Shown: positions 53,179 through 63,017 of the stretch, piece by piece
How positions within the stretch are numbered: position 1 is the stretch's first letter
Layout: every line of letters begins with the position of its first letter
NCBI RefSeq assembly: GCF_031583065.1
Contig: NZ_CP134053.1
Coordinates: 3,286,001-3,350,000 of the forward strand
DNA from: Streptomyces sp. CGMCC 4.7035
GTDB lineage: Bacteria; Actinomycetota; Actinomycetes; Streptomycetales; Streptomycetaceae
Length of the DNA: 64,000 bases
Direction of reading: 5' to 3'
Program-made: the position numbers and the translations under genes
The notes under the pieces: generated by a model
The model's input: the letters and a program-made list of their open reading frames with translations, nothing else
Databases searched by the model: none
Told to the model about the DNA's origin: nothing

Positions 53179-54062
53179 GGCAGTTCCCGTCCCTGTCGGC
53201 GGGGCTCCGTCGCCCCGCGTGCCGTGGTTGGAATCAGGGTCGTGAGGCTTGTGTCGGCTCGGCAAGAGGGCTTCTGTCAGGCGGAAGGAATTCTGTAAAG
53301 AGGCTGGTCAGAGCCCTGTTCTATCAGCCCCCTGTCGCCAGAGTAGGTGGCCCGGGTGGTGCTGATGTTCGGTTCGCGCTTGGGTTAGCCGGAGAGGGCG
53401 ACGGCGAGTGCGACTACTCGCTGCGTGGCGTTAATCGTCCAAACATGTCCACTTAATTGCAAATGTGATACCCGCCTGTCGATGGATGCTCGGTACAGCC
53501 GCAAATATCAGCATCACTGCAGGTCAACTACTGATCATTTTGAAGTTTGGGGCCCTCGGGTCGAATCCGGGTCGAATCCGTGCCCTTTTCGGCTGTCGAG
53601 CGTGTCGCCGCTGGTCAGGGTGATGTGAGGTCGCGTGCTGGTTCGCCTCGTGTATGGGGGTGGCGCGGGGCTCATCAGCGGATTCTTCACTGGTGGTGGT
53701 GCCCGCCTTTCGTGATCATGTCCTGCGGAAATGTCTTCAGGCGGGACGGCTGATGTGTGACGGCCCGGGAATGGCGGTTCATGGCCGAGAACGACCTGCC
53801 GGGCGGCAGGGGCCATCCAGGAGGCGCGTGGTAGGCGGGTGGCGTGGCGGAGGCCCGGCCGCCTCGCGAGGAAGCCGACGCTCTCGCAACATCCGGTACG
53901 CCCCGGAACTGCCATTCCTCGGCGCTGACATCAGCACAGCCTCGGTCGGCTCGCCGTCACCGACGCCGAACTGGAAATCTCGGTACCTCAACGAGTTCAT
54001 GGACGTCAGCGAGAGCCTTTGAGTGACCTCTTGACCATCCGCCGCTCAAGAAAGACTTCGCC
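53179..54062. other. Long intergenic stretch with an AT-richer core
   Basis: No convincing gene was found in these 884 bp. The centre (about 53420-53545) is clearly less GC-rich than its surroundings and ends in an 11-bp tandem duplication GGGTCGAATCC at 53558-53579. Open frames to either side lack ribosome sites and recognisable motifs. The right part, with a gene-like GC level, may be a decayed coding region. Confidence 0.5.
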
Positions 54063-54398
54063 GTGCTCGTCGCCCGTTCCATCGCCCTGTTCGTCGTCGC
54101 CGCCCTGTTCGAGATCGGAGGGGCGTGGCTGGTCTGGCAGGGCGCCCGCGAACACCGAGGCTGGCTGTGGATCGGGGCTGGCGTCATCGCGCTCGGCCTG
54201 TACGGCTTCGTCGCCACGTTCCAGCCCGACGCGCACTTCGGACGCATCCTCGCCGCCTACGGCGGCATCTTCGTCGCCGGTTCCATCGCCTGGGGCATGG
54301 TCGCCGACGGCTACCGCCCCGACCGCTTCGACGTTATCGGCGCGCTGGTGTGCCTCGCCGGGATGGCGGTCATCATGTACGCCCCGCGTGGCAACTGA
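54063..54398 (+). CDS. YnfA/UPF0060 family membrane protein
   Basis: A 111-residue inner-membrane protein with four predicted helices, the size and pattern of the YnfA family ([20 protein letters not shown], then [10 protein letters not shown] and [10 protein letters not shown]). The family belongs to the drug/metabolite superfamily near the small multidrug resistance proteins, but physiological substrates are uncertain. GTG 54063 starts it; no other gene is co-oriented nearby, so it appears monocistronic. Confidence 0.88.
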   Translation: MLVARSIALFVVAALFEIGGAWLVWQGAREHRGWLWIGAGVIALGLYGFVATFQPDAHFGRILAAYGGIFVAGSIAWGMVADGYRPDRFDVIGALVCLAGMAVIMYAPRGN

Positions 54399-54592
54399 CC
54401 TCTGGGGCGGCCAACTCGACGCTAAGCGTGGCACATTCAAGTTGCTTCATGGTCTTCTGCATTCGGGATGTTCTGTACTGTTCTGGGGTGCTGGCCGTTG
54501 CCCCCGACGTCGAGGTGCTCGGTAGCTCCCGCAGGTCGAACCTGCTGGCCTGTCTGCGCGCACGTGGGCTTCGTGACGGGGCGTAACTCAAC

Positions 54593-54874
54593 TCAGTCTT
54601 CGGTGAGTTCATCGAGCACCTCGGCGGCGGTCGCGTTGCCCTGGTCCGCGAGACGGCGCAGTTCGGCGAGGTCGCCCAGTTCGGTGGCGAGTTCGATGAG
54701 CTGGTCTGCCGCTGTGGGGTTGCCGGTCGCCGCGAGGCGACGTAGTTCACCGATGTCGCCTTGTTCCGTGGCCAGTTCGATCAACTCGTCGGTGGCGTCC
54801 GGGTCTCCGCGGTCGATGCGCTCGCGCAGGGCGGCCAGATCGGACTGGTAGGACGGGTCGGGCTCGGTTGTCAT
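54593..54874 (-). CDS. Small tandem-repeat solenoid protein (93 residues)
   Basis: A 93-residue acidic protein built from internal repeats. ATDELIELATEQGDIGELRR and TAADQLIELATELGDLAELR align over about 27 residues, and ATAAEVLDELTED begins a third copy. The pattern predicts stacked helix pairs like Sel1 or HEAT repeats, usually protein-binding. It stands 22 bp downstream of the GbsR/MarR-like gene and may be co-transcribed with it. A function is not known. Confidence 0.72.
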   Translation of the reverse strand: MTTEPDPSYQSDLAALRERIDRGDPDATDELIELATEQGDIGELRRLAATGNPTAADQLIELATELGDLAELRRLADQGNATAAEVLDELTED

Positions 54875-54896
54875 TGGCTCTCCGTGACTTTCGAGG

Positions 54897-55394
54897 TTAT
54901 GGGTCGGTATGGGGCAGCTTTCCGGAAGCGCGCAGCTCCTCGCGGTATGTGTGCCACTCGTTCCGTAGCGCGGGCAGACGCTCGGCGAGGAACTCCGCCA
55001 GCGCGACCATCTCTTCGAGCGGAGCCCGGCGCGTCGGTGCCGCGTCGGCGAGCAGGTCCAGGCCCTCGCGGAACAGTGCTGCGTGCTCCAGGTGGAGGGT
55101 GGCGTCGAAGTTCTGCGGCTGTCGGCCGGTCGGATTCAGGCTCACCCGGTCCATCCGCTCGCCGGCCGACCTGGTGCGTCGTGCCAGGTCGAATGTCTCC
55201 AGCAGTTTGACCGCGCCCGTGATGGCGCTTCGGCTCGCCAGGAGTGCGTCGCTCAGTTCGTCGATCGTCTGTTGGGCTGGATCGCAGACGAGGAGATATC
55301 CGAGGAGGCGTCCGGCCATGGGCGGGAAGCCGTAATGGCGGGCGTAGAAGCGGCCGACGTGGTCGGCGAAGATCAGCTGGGCGTCCTGCGGCAC
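54897..55394 (-). CDS. GbsR/MarR-like transcriptional regulator
   Basis: A 165-residue winged-helix protein of the GbsR subgroup. DHVGRFYARHYGFPPMAGRL opens the dimer helix, and IDELSDALLASRSAITGAVK is the recognition region. The GTG at 55394 may be leaderless: a TTAGAT -10-like hexamer ends 7 bp upstream. An AT-rich inverted repeat lies 27-48 bp upstream. The adjacent small repeat protein is a possible target. Confidence 0.85.
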   Translation of the reverse strand: MPQDAQLIFADHVGRFYARHYGFPPMAGRLLGYLLVCDPAQQTIDELSDALLASRSAITGAVKLLETFDLARRTRSAGERMDRVSLNPTGRQPQNFDATLHLEHAALFREGLDLLADAAPTRRAPLEEMVALAEFLAERLPALRNEWHTYREELRASGKLPHTDP

Positions 55395-55420
55395 ATTGGC
55401 AATCTAACATCTATCGCTGA

Positions 55421-55442
55421 GATAACACTTATTTCTGTTATT
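55421..55442. promoter_or_regulatory. AT-rich inverted repeat upstream of GbsR-like gene
   Basis: GATAACA and TGTTATT are separated by 8 bases (arms ATAACA/TGTTAT perfect). The site lies 27-48 bp before the start codon, overlapping the expected -35 region. It suits autorepression by the encoded dimeric regulator. Confidence 0.6.
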
Positions 55443-55486
55443 ACAGTCGAACCCGGCCGGGGAAGGCGAGAAGGTGCTCTCTGCTG

Positions 55487-56005
55487 TCAGGAAAGTCCCG
55501 AGGCTCGAAGCACTGCCTCGATCGTCTCGTCGTCGATCCGATGCCCCAGGCGCTTCATGACGTCGGCTCCGTGGCGGAGCGTTCCGCGTTCGAGGGAGTG
55601 GCGGACGCCCGTGTCCAGTTCGTGCCAGAGCAGCGGGTTGGCGGAGAGGACTCGGGGGTCGAGTTCCAGGGTGTGGCCGTGGGTGTCCCGCAGGACCAGG
55701 TGGGAGGAGACACCGTCGTACTGCCGTACGGCTGTCAGCGCGTCCGTGTGGATCACTCGCCTGCGCCAGGGGCTGCGTACCGCCAGCCAGCCGCGGCCTG
55801 CGCTCACCCGTGGCGGCAGCAGGACGGCGCACACAGCGGCCGACAAACTGACCCACAGCAGGGCACGAAGGGGCGTCAGGCTTTCAGCGTCCCAGTCGAC
55901 CAGAAGGCTCATGACGCAGAAGATCAGGGCGCAGCTCGCCGCGAGCCGGGCACTGCCACGCCAGTGGCGGTCGCCGGCCGAGCCCGCCGGTCCGCTCCGT
56001 CGCAT
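55487..56005 (-). CDS. Hypothetical two-helix membrane protein
   Basis: A 172-residue protein with two hydrophobic segments (about 22-36 and 47-64, LAASCALIFCVMSLLV and LLWVSLSAAVCAVLLP). A soluble beta-rich region follows (WLAVRSPWRRRVIHTDALTA, LVLRDTHGHTLEL) that resembles a PH-like fold. The ATG is at 56005. A set of CGTCA-type direct repeats lies 44-91 bp upstream. No function is assigned. It is oriented with the APC transporter gene, which ends 98 bp upstream. Confidence 0.75.
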   Translation of the reverse strand: MRRSGPAGSAGDRHWRGSARLAASCALIFCVMSLLVDWDAESLTPLRALLWVSLSAAVCAVLLPPRVSAGRGWLAVRSPWRRRVIHTDALTAVRQYDGVSSHLVLRDTHGHTLELDPRVLSANPLLWHELDTGVRHSLERGTLRHGADVMKRLGHRIDDETIEAVLRASGLS

Positions 56006-56048
56006 GGCGCTGACGCTAGGCGCCCCTGCGGGGGTCAGCGACCTCCGC

Positions 56049-56096
56049 TAACGGGGTCCTAGCGCCGTACGGGCGAATCTTGACGGGATCCTGACG
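56049..56096 (-). promoter_or_regulatory. CGTCA direct-repeat box, 11-21-11 spacing (site e)
   Basis: On the plus strand TAACG, TAGCG, TGACG and TGACG start at 56049, 56060, 56081 and 56092, that is 11, 21 and 11 bp apart. Read leftward they are CGTCA elements. The box lies 44-91 bp upstream of the gene starting at 56005. Confidence 0.6.
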
Positions 56097-56103
56097 CCGT
56101 ACG

Positions 56104-58059
<1,956 letters not shown>

Positions 58060-58168
58060 CGGCGTGCTCCTGATGTGCTGCTCAGCGTGGGCTTCGGCCA
58101 TCACGCGGACGGCCGCACCAGCGTAAGCAGAGAGTGACGCGTGGGCCCATGGGAGAGTGCTCCACCGG

Positions 58169-58184
58169 CGTCAAGACTGCGTCA
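58169..58184 (+). promoter_or_regulatory. CGTCA direct-repeat pair (site b)
   Basis: CGTCAAGACTG and CGTCAAGAGCG start at 58169 and 58180, exactly 11 bp apart, 110 bp upstream of the APC transporter start. The flanking stretch 58060-58511 contains this pair and the box at 58442-58489 but no credible gene. Confidence 0.6.
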
Positions 58185-58441
58185 AGAGCGACCGTGGCAT
58201 GCCAAAGGCGCAGCGGGACGATGACATCGGAGACATCGGATGTCGAGTGCCGTTGACCCGAGTGGGCCGGGCGGGACCTTTCGAACGAGTCCCGCCCGGC
58301 CGCACATGTGAGTCCGGGCTCAGCGGGTCGAGGCGATGGTCTCGGGCCGTGCGTATGCAGGTGCGGCGACACCCCCACCGGCCGTACCACCTCAGGCCTC
58401 CTCGCCCGCGCCGGCCACCGGGCGCGGACGCGGGGGCGCGC

Positions 58442-58489
58442 TGACGCCCTATTGACTGGCAGAGAGCGTTTTCTGACGCCGGGCTGACG
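58442..58489 (-). promoter_or_regulatory. CGTCA direct-repeat box, 11-21-11 spacing (site c)
   Basis: TGACG, TGACT, TGACG and TGACG start at 58442, 58453, 58474 and 58485, spaced 11, 21 and 11 bp, identical to the spacing at 62883-62930. It lies between the DUF1707 gene end and the APC gene start, about 380 bp upstream of the latter. Confidence 0.65.
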
Positions 58490-58511
58490 CGGCCGTGTTC
58501 CGCGGAAGACG

Positions 58512-59051
58512 CTACGACCGCCGCTCGATGACTTTGGCGTGCAGGAGTGTGCCAACGAGTTCGACGCGCAGACGGGGATCGGCGGCGGTGTTCTTGGAGC
58601 GGAACTTGAGCTTGGAGTAGGTGCGGTTGAGTCCGTCGGTGTCGAACACGATGTCCTTCGCGCCGACGAAGAACAGCTTGCCGTGCACCATGTCCGTCTC
58701 GATGCGCAGGACGGCCGAAGTGACCAGAGCGTGGGTGAAGTCGAAGGTGATACGGCACTCTCGGGTGCGCAGTTGGATGCGCGAGGGTACCTGCCAGCGC
58801 CCCTCCCGTACGTACTTGCCGCCGTGCTGGTCGACCACGAGCACGTCCTTGCCCTGTGCTGAGCGCACGTTCGGCAGGTCGGCGGTGAGCTCGGCCAACT
58901 CGGCGAGTGTGCGAGCGGAAAGCGCGCTCTCCAGCCGCATGTCGAGTTCCTCGGCGTCGAGTCGGCCGTCACCGGCTGCGACCCGCAGTACATCCACGAC
59001 GCGGTCGCGATCCTGGTGCGAGGCCCGAAGGTCGGGCAGGTCGTTCGACAT
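58512..59051 (-). CDS. DUF1707-domain protein
   Basis: A 179-residue protein. Residues about 8-60 form the DUF1707/SHOCT-like helical domain (LRASHQDRDRVVDVLRVAAG, LDAEELDMRLESALSARTL). The rest is a beta-rich region (LVVDQHGGKYVREGRWQVPS, IRIETDMVHGKLFFVGA-like strands) resembling the cell-wall-active/LiaF-type C-terminal fold. No signal peptide or transmembrane helix is seen. ATG 59051 is used; no strong ribosome site is apparent, so a start at GTG 59060 is possible. Its function is unknown. Confidence 0.82.
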   Translation of the reverse strand: MSNDLPDLRASHQDRDRVVDVLRVAAGDGRLDAEELDMRLESALSARTLAELAELTADLPNVRSAQGKDVLVVDQHGGKYVREGRWQVPSRIQLRTRECRITFDFTHALVTSAVLRIETDMVHGKLFFVGAKDIVFDTDGLNRTYSKLKFRSKNTAADPRLRVELVGTLLHAKVIERRS

Positions 59052-59148
59052 GGCAGCCACGCTAGCGGCACCGCACGGTGGCCACCAGACGAAAGCTCAC
59101 TGTCCGGTACGAGACCACCGTGCAGATCGCCGCCGGCGGGGTGCTCGA

Positions 59149-59208
59149 TCAGCTCTGGCCGGCCTTGTGGCCGTGGTTGGCCTTCTTCTTGCGGGCGCGC
59201 TTCGACAC
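59149..59208 (-). CDS. 19-residue basic peptide, bL37-like ribosomal protein
   Basis: A tiny frame from GTG 59208 to TGA 59149 with AGGAG 9 bp upstream. It encodes a 19-residue, strongly basic peptide containing SKRARKKKANHG. This resembles the KRxRKK...KANHG pattern of the actinobacterial large-subunit protein bL37 (24 residues in mycobacteria), but it is shorter and its C-terminus (HKAGQS) differs from the usual KRPN-type end. It may be a paralogue. The ribosome site and composition support translation; the identity is tentative. Confidence 0.65.
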   Translation of the reverse strand: MSKRARKKKANHGHKAGQS

Positions 59209-59239
59209 GTAGGTCAACTCCTCTGCCGATGAATGGCGT

Positions 59240-60049
59240 TCAAGCGCTGTGGCCGACCAGCAGGTCCGCCAGCTTGTTCAGGCGCTTGACGGTGCGGTCC
59301 TCCGTCGCGGCCGGGGCCGGTTCGACGCGCGTGTCGCGGTCGTAGTAGGCACCGTTGACGATCTCGATGGTCGGGTCGCACAGCCGGACCACGTTCGCCG
59401 CACCCTCGGCGGGCGAGATGCCCTCGTGGGCGTACAGCGGGAGCAGCGCTGTGTCACATACCCCCGGGTGCACGGAGACCGCGGTGATGCGCGGATCGGC
59501 GGCGAACACCGTGAGCGCCAGCTGGGATTGGGCGTATGCGGCGAGCCGGGAGTAGCGGCGGGCGCGGTTGGGGTCGGACCACTGGATGGAGCCTGTGCGG
59601 TGCAGGGCCGACGAGACGTTGACGACCCGGCCGCCCGGGTCGCTCGTCAGCGCCGATTCGAGCAGGCAGGTGAGCAGGTAGTGGGCGAGGAAGTTGACCT
59701 GGAAGGCGATCTCGTTGCCGTCGGCGGTGACGGTGTGCCGCTCGGGGGCGGCCATGCCGGCGTTGTTGACGAGGGCATCGAGGTGCGGGTGCTCGGTGGT
59801 CACCTTGCGGGCGAAGGTCTCGACCTCGTTCAGGCGGGCGAAGTCGGCGGCATACGTGCACAGTTGGTTGCCGTCGACGTCGGCGGTGGCGATGAGACTG
59901 TCGGCGGCGGCGCGGGCCTCCTCGGCGGTACGGCCGTGCAGCAGCACGGTGGCGCCGCGCTCGGCGAGCTGCCGGGCGGTTTCGTAGCCGATGCCTGCGG
60001 TGGCGCCGGTGACCAGGACGGTGCGGGCGGTGAAGGTGGAGTCGGACAT
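59240..60049 (-). CDS. SDR-family protein lacking the catalytic lysine
   Basis: A 269-residue short-chain dehydrogenase of the retinol-dehydrogenase-like type. TGATAGIG (14-21) and NNAGM are intact, and VVNVSSALH carries the serine. The active-site YxxxK is YAQSQ at 172-176, so tyrosine is kept but lysine is glutamine. Such loss usually abolishes normal SDR chemistry. ATG 60049 starts it. A CGTCA box lies 275-312 bp upstream. Activity on NAD(P) substrates is doubtful; it may be a binding or regulatory protein. Confidence 0.88.
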   Translation of the reverse strand: MSDSTFTARTVLVTGATAGIGYETARQLAERGATVLLHGRTAEEARAAADSLIATADVDGNQLCTYAADFARLNEVETFARKVTTEHPHLDALVNNAGMAAPERHTVTADGNEIAFQVNFLAHYLLTCLLESALTSDPGGRVVNVSSALHRTGSIQWSDPNRARRYSRLAAYAQSQLALTVFAADPRITAVSVHPGVCDTALLPLYAHEGISPAEGAANVVRLCDPTIEIVNGAYYDRDTRVEPAPAATEDRTVKRLNKLADLLVGHSA

Positions 60050-60324
60050 GATCCAATCCGGAGGGTGCGGGCACGTCGAGCGGCCCCGGTGACGGGGCGG
60101 CGGACGTGCGGTGATGAGAAGAGGCGGGCGCCGTGTGGCATCACGGCGCCCCGGGGGATGCGGAACGCGTCAGCGGGACACGGACGCGGGCATTTCCGCA
60201 CAGCGCGGCGCACGACGGGACGGCCGAGCGGGACTCGGCGGCCGGTCGAAGAGGAGCCAGGCGCTGTTCACGTCATCCATGGAAGCCGTACCGCACGGGC
60301 CGGGCAAGCCCCGCACTCGTTCTC

Positions 60325-60361
60325 TGACGAGGCTCTGACGTGCGCATACGTGTCCTTGACG
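60325..60361 (-). promoter_or_regulatory. CGTCA direct-repeat box (site d)
   Basis: TGACG starts at 60325, 60336 and 60357 (11 and 21 bp apart); the expected fourth element at 60368 is degenerate. It lies in the 337-bp gap between the SDR gene and kdpB, where no kdpC-like or other gene was found. Confidence 0.55.
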
Positions 60362-60386
60362 GGTGAGTGGGGCAGTGGAGCGGGGT

Positions 60387-62540
60387 TCAGCCAAGGCCGG
60401 GGACCTGCGCGATCAGCAGGTCGATCAGTTTGATGCCGACGAAGGGCAGAGCCAGTCCGCCGAGGCCGTACAGCAGCAGGTTGCGGCGCAGCAGGTCGTG
60501 CGCCGACGCGGGTGTGTAGCGCACGCCGCGCAGGGCGAGCGGGATCAGCGCGACGATGATCAGGGCGTTGAAGATGATGGCGGAGGTGATGGCGGACGTC
60601 GGGCTGTGCAGGCCCATGATGTTCAGGGACTCCAGCCCCGGGTACGAGCCCGCGAACATTGCCGGGATGATCGCGAAGTACTTGGCGACGTCGTTGGTGA
60701 TGGAGAAGGTCGTCAAGGCGCCCCGGGTGATGAGGAGTTGCTTGCCGATCTCGACGATCTCGATGAGCTTGGTCGGGTTGGAGTCGAGGTCGACCATGTT
60801 GCCGGCCTCCTTGGCGGCCGACGTGCCCGTGTTCATGGCGACGCCGACGTCGGCCTGGGCGAGGGCGGGGGCGTCGTTGGTGCCGTCGCCGGTCATCGCG
60901 ACGAGCTTGCCGCCCGCCTGCTCCCGTCTGATCAGGTCGAGCTTGTCCTCGGGGGTCGCCTCCGCCAAGTAGTCGTCCAGCCCGGCCTCCTGGGCGATGG
61001 CTCGGGCGGTGAGTGGGTTGTCGCCGGTGATCATGACGCTGCGGATGCCCATGCGGCGCAGTTCGGCGAAGCGTTCGCGGATGCCGTCCTTGACGACGTC
61101 CTTGAGATGGATCAGCCCCAGCACGCGTGGGCCGTCCCAGTCGTGCACGGCGACCAAAAGGGGCGTGCCCCCGGAGGCGGCAACCGAGTCGGCGAAGTGG
61201 CGTGCCTCGGGCGGGACGTGACCGCCGTACATCTGCACCCAGTCGATCACCTGCTGGGCGGCGCCCTTGCGGATGGCGCACAGGGCGCCGTTGTCCCAGC
61301 GCAGGTCGACGCCGCTCATCCGGGTCTGCGCGCTGAACGCCACCCAGCGGGCGTTCGCCAACTCGCCCTCGGCGGGCGTCCGCAGGCCGTAGCGGTTCTT
61401 CGCGAGTACGACGACCGAGCGCCCCTCGGGCGTCTCGTCGGCCAGTGAGGAGAGCTGCGCGGCGTCGGCGAGCTGCCCTTCCTCGATGCCGGGCAGTGGC
61501 ACGAACGCGGCGGCCTCGCGGTTGCCGAGGGTGATGGTGCCGGTCTTGTCGAGCAGCAGGGTTCCCACGTCGCCGGCCGCCTCCACCGCCCGGCCCGACA
61601 TGGCGAGCACGTTGCACTGCACCAGGCGGTCCATGCCCGCGATGCCGATCGCGGACAGCAGGGCGCCGATGGTCGTCGGGATGAGGGTCACGAGGAGGGC
61701 GACCAGGACGGTCGTCGACTGGGCCGCGTTCGCGTACTCGGCCATCGGCTGGAGGGTGACCACGACCAGCAGGAAGATGATCGTGAGCGAGGCCAGCAGG
61801 ATGTTCAGGGCGATCTCGTTCGGGGTCTTCTGCCGGTTCGCGCCCTCGACCAGGGCGATCATCCGGTCCAGGAAGCTGTGGCCGGGGCGTGCGCTGACGC
61901 GCACGACGATCCGGTCGGACAGCACCGTCGTACCGCCCGTGACGCCGCTGCGGTCACCGCCCGCCTCCCGGATCACGGGCGCGGACTCGCCGGTGACCGC
62001 CGACTCGTCCACCGCGGCGACGCCGTCGATGACGTCGCCGTCCGCCGGGATCATCTCGCCCGCCTCGACCAGCACGACGTCCAGCGGCTTCAGGGCGGTG
62101 GCGGCGACCGCCTCGGTGCGGGCGCTGCGCAGGTTCGTGCCCCAGCGCCAGTCGAGCAGTCGCAGCGCCACCGTGTCCGTGCGCGCCCTGCGCAGTGACT
62201 CGGCCTGCGCCTTGCCCCGCCCCTCCGCGACGGCCTCGGCGAGGTTGGCGAAGACCACCGTCAGCCACAGCCAGGCGCTGATGACCCAGGTGAAGACGGC
62301 CGGGTGGAACAGGGCGGACAGGCTCGTCAGCGCGGCTCCGACGCTGACCACGAACAACACCGGGTTCTTGATCAGGATCCTCGGGTGCAGTTTGCGCAGT
62401 GCCTCGGGGAAGGAGCGGACCAGCTGGGCGGGTTCGAAGAGGCCGCTCGGAGCACGGCGCCGGGCTCCTCCTCCTGGTGCGGGCCCTGAGGAGCTTTGGG
62501 GGCGGGACGGCGGGGCCTGCTCGGGCGCGGCGGGATACAT
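60387..62540 (-). CDS. kdpB: Potassium-transporting ATPase catalytic subunit KdpB (orphan)
   Basis: A 717-residue P-type ATPase subunit of the KdpFABC potassium pump. Phosphorylation site [15 protein letters not shown] near residue 333, actuator loop [15 protein letters not shown] near 165, hinge [20 protein letters not shown] near 548, and the KdpB-typical [17 protein letters not shown]. Length is normal (about 680-720). ATG 62540 follows GAAGGACTC. Neither kdpA (upstream) nor kdpC (downstream) is present: 62541-63017 and 60050-60386 contain no such genes. KdpB alone should not transport potassium, so either partners are elsewhere or the operon was reduced. Confidence 0.95.
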   Translation of the reverse strand: MYPAAPEQAPPSRPQSSSGPAPGGGARRRAPSGLFEPAQLVRSFPEALRKLHPRILIKNPVLFVVSVGAALTSLSALFHPAVFTWVISAWLWLTVVFANLAEAVAEGRGKAQAESLRRARTDTVALRLLDWRWGTNLRSARTEAVAATALKPLDVVLVEAGEMIPADGDVIDGVAAVDESAVTGESAPVIREAGGDRSGVTGGTTVLSDRIVVRVSARPGHSFLDRMIALVEGANRQKTPNEIALNILLASLTIIFLLVVVTLQPMAEYANAAQSTTVLVALLVTLIPTTIGALLSAIGIAGMDRLVQCNVLAMSGRAVEAAGDVGTLLLDKTGTITLGNREAAAFVPLPGIEEGQLADAAQLSSLADETPEGRSVVVLAKNRYGLRTPAEGELANARWVAFSAQTRMSGVDLRWDNGALCAIRKGAAQQVIDWVQMYGGHVPPEARHFADSVAASGGTPLLVAVHDWDGPRVLGLIHLKDVVKDGIRERFAELRRMGIRSVMITGDNPLTARAIAQEAGLDDYLAEATPEDKLDLIRREQAGGKLVAMTGDGTNDAPALAQADVGVAMNTGTSAAKEAGNMVDLDSNPTKLIEIVEIGKQLLITRGALTTFSITNDVAKYFAIIPAMFAGSYPGLESLNIMGLHSPTSAITSAIIFNALIIVALIPLALRGVRYTPASAHDLLRRNLLLYGLGGLALPFVGIKLIDLLIAQVPGLG

Positions 62541-62882
62541 GAGTCCTTCGTGGTTCGGCGTGGCACGCGCCAGGGCATGCCGACGGGCTGGTCGGTGGAC
62601 GGGAAGCGGGTGCGGGCCCGTGCGGTGCCGGGGCCCCGGCACCGCACGGTGGTGCGCGGACGTCGGCGCGGGAAGACGACGGGACGTCACGCGCTGGTGC
62701 CTGCCTTCGGGACACGCACCGGCCCGCCGCGAGCCGCGTTCGGATTGGGGACTCCGGAGTCGGTGAGGCCGTTGACGCCCCCGGCCTCGGCGGCGGACCA
62801 CAGGAACCTATCCGCGATCGATGGCTGAACAACCCTGTTCAGCACGGAACTTGCGGCTTTCATACGGGTCCGGCGCGAGCGC

Positions 62883-62930
62883 CGTCAAGGTCCCGTCAAA
62901 CCCGGCTGAGTAGCCGTCAGGAAGCCGTCA
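62883..62930 (+). promoter_or_regulatory. CGTCA direct-repeat box, 11-21-11 spacing (site a)
   Basis: CGTCA starts at 62883, 62894, 62915 and 62926, spaced 11, 21 and 11 bp. The box lies in the divergent region, 88 bp before the start of the membrane protein gene at 63018 and 343 bp from kdpB. The regular helical-turn spacing resembles direct repeats bound by OmpR/PhoB-type response regulators. The rest of 62541-63017 holds no gene. Confidence 0.7.
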
Positions 62931-63017
62931 ACGACAGCCGGCCATGGCCGAATCCGGTCGCACACTGATCGACGACGGGGGACGGGCGACCGTCCGTGGC
63001 GTGACGTTGGAGGGACC

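Noticed and set aside
53555..53585. Possible tRNA because of TCGAATCC
   Set aside because: Only the T-arm-like word occurs. No acceptor, D-arm or anticodon stem can be folded around it.
53535..54022. Two opposing frames of 122-126 residues
   Set aside because: No ribosome site, motif or conserved pattern; both strands look equally open, as expected for non-coding high-GC DNA.
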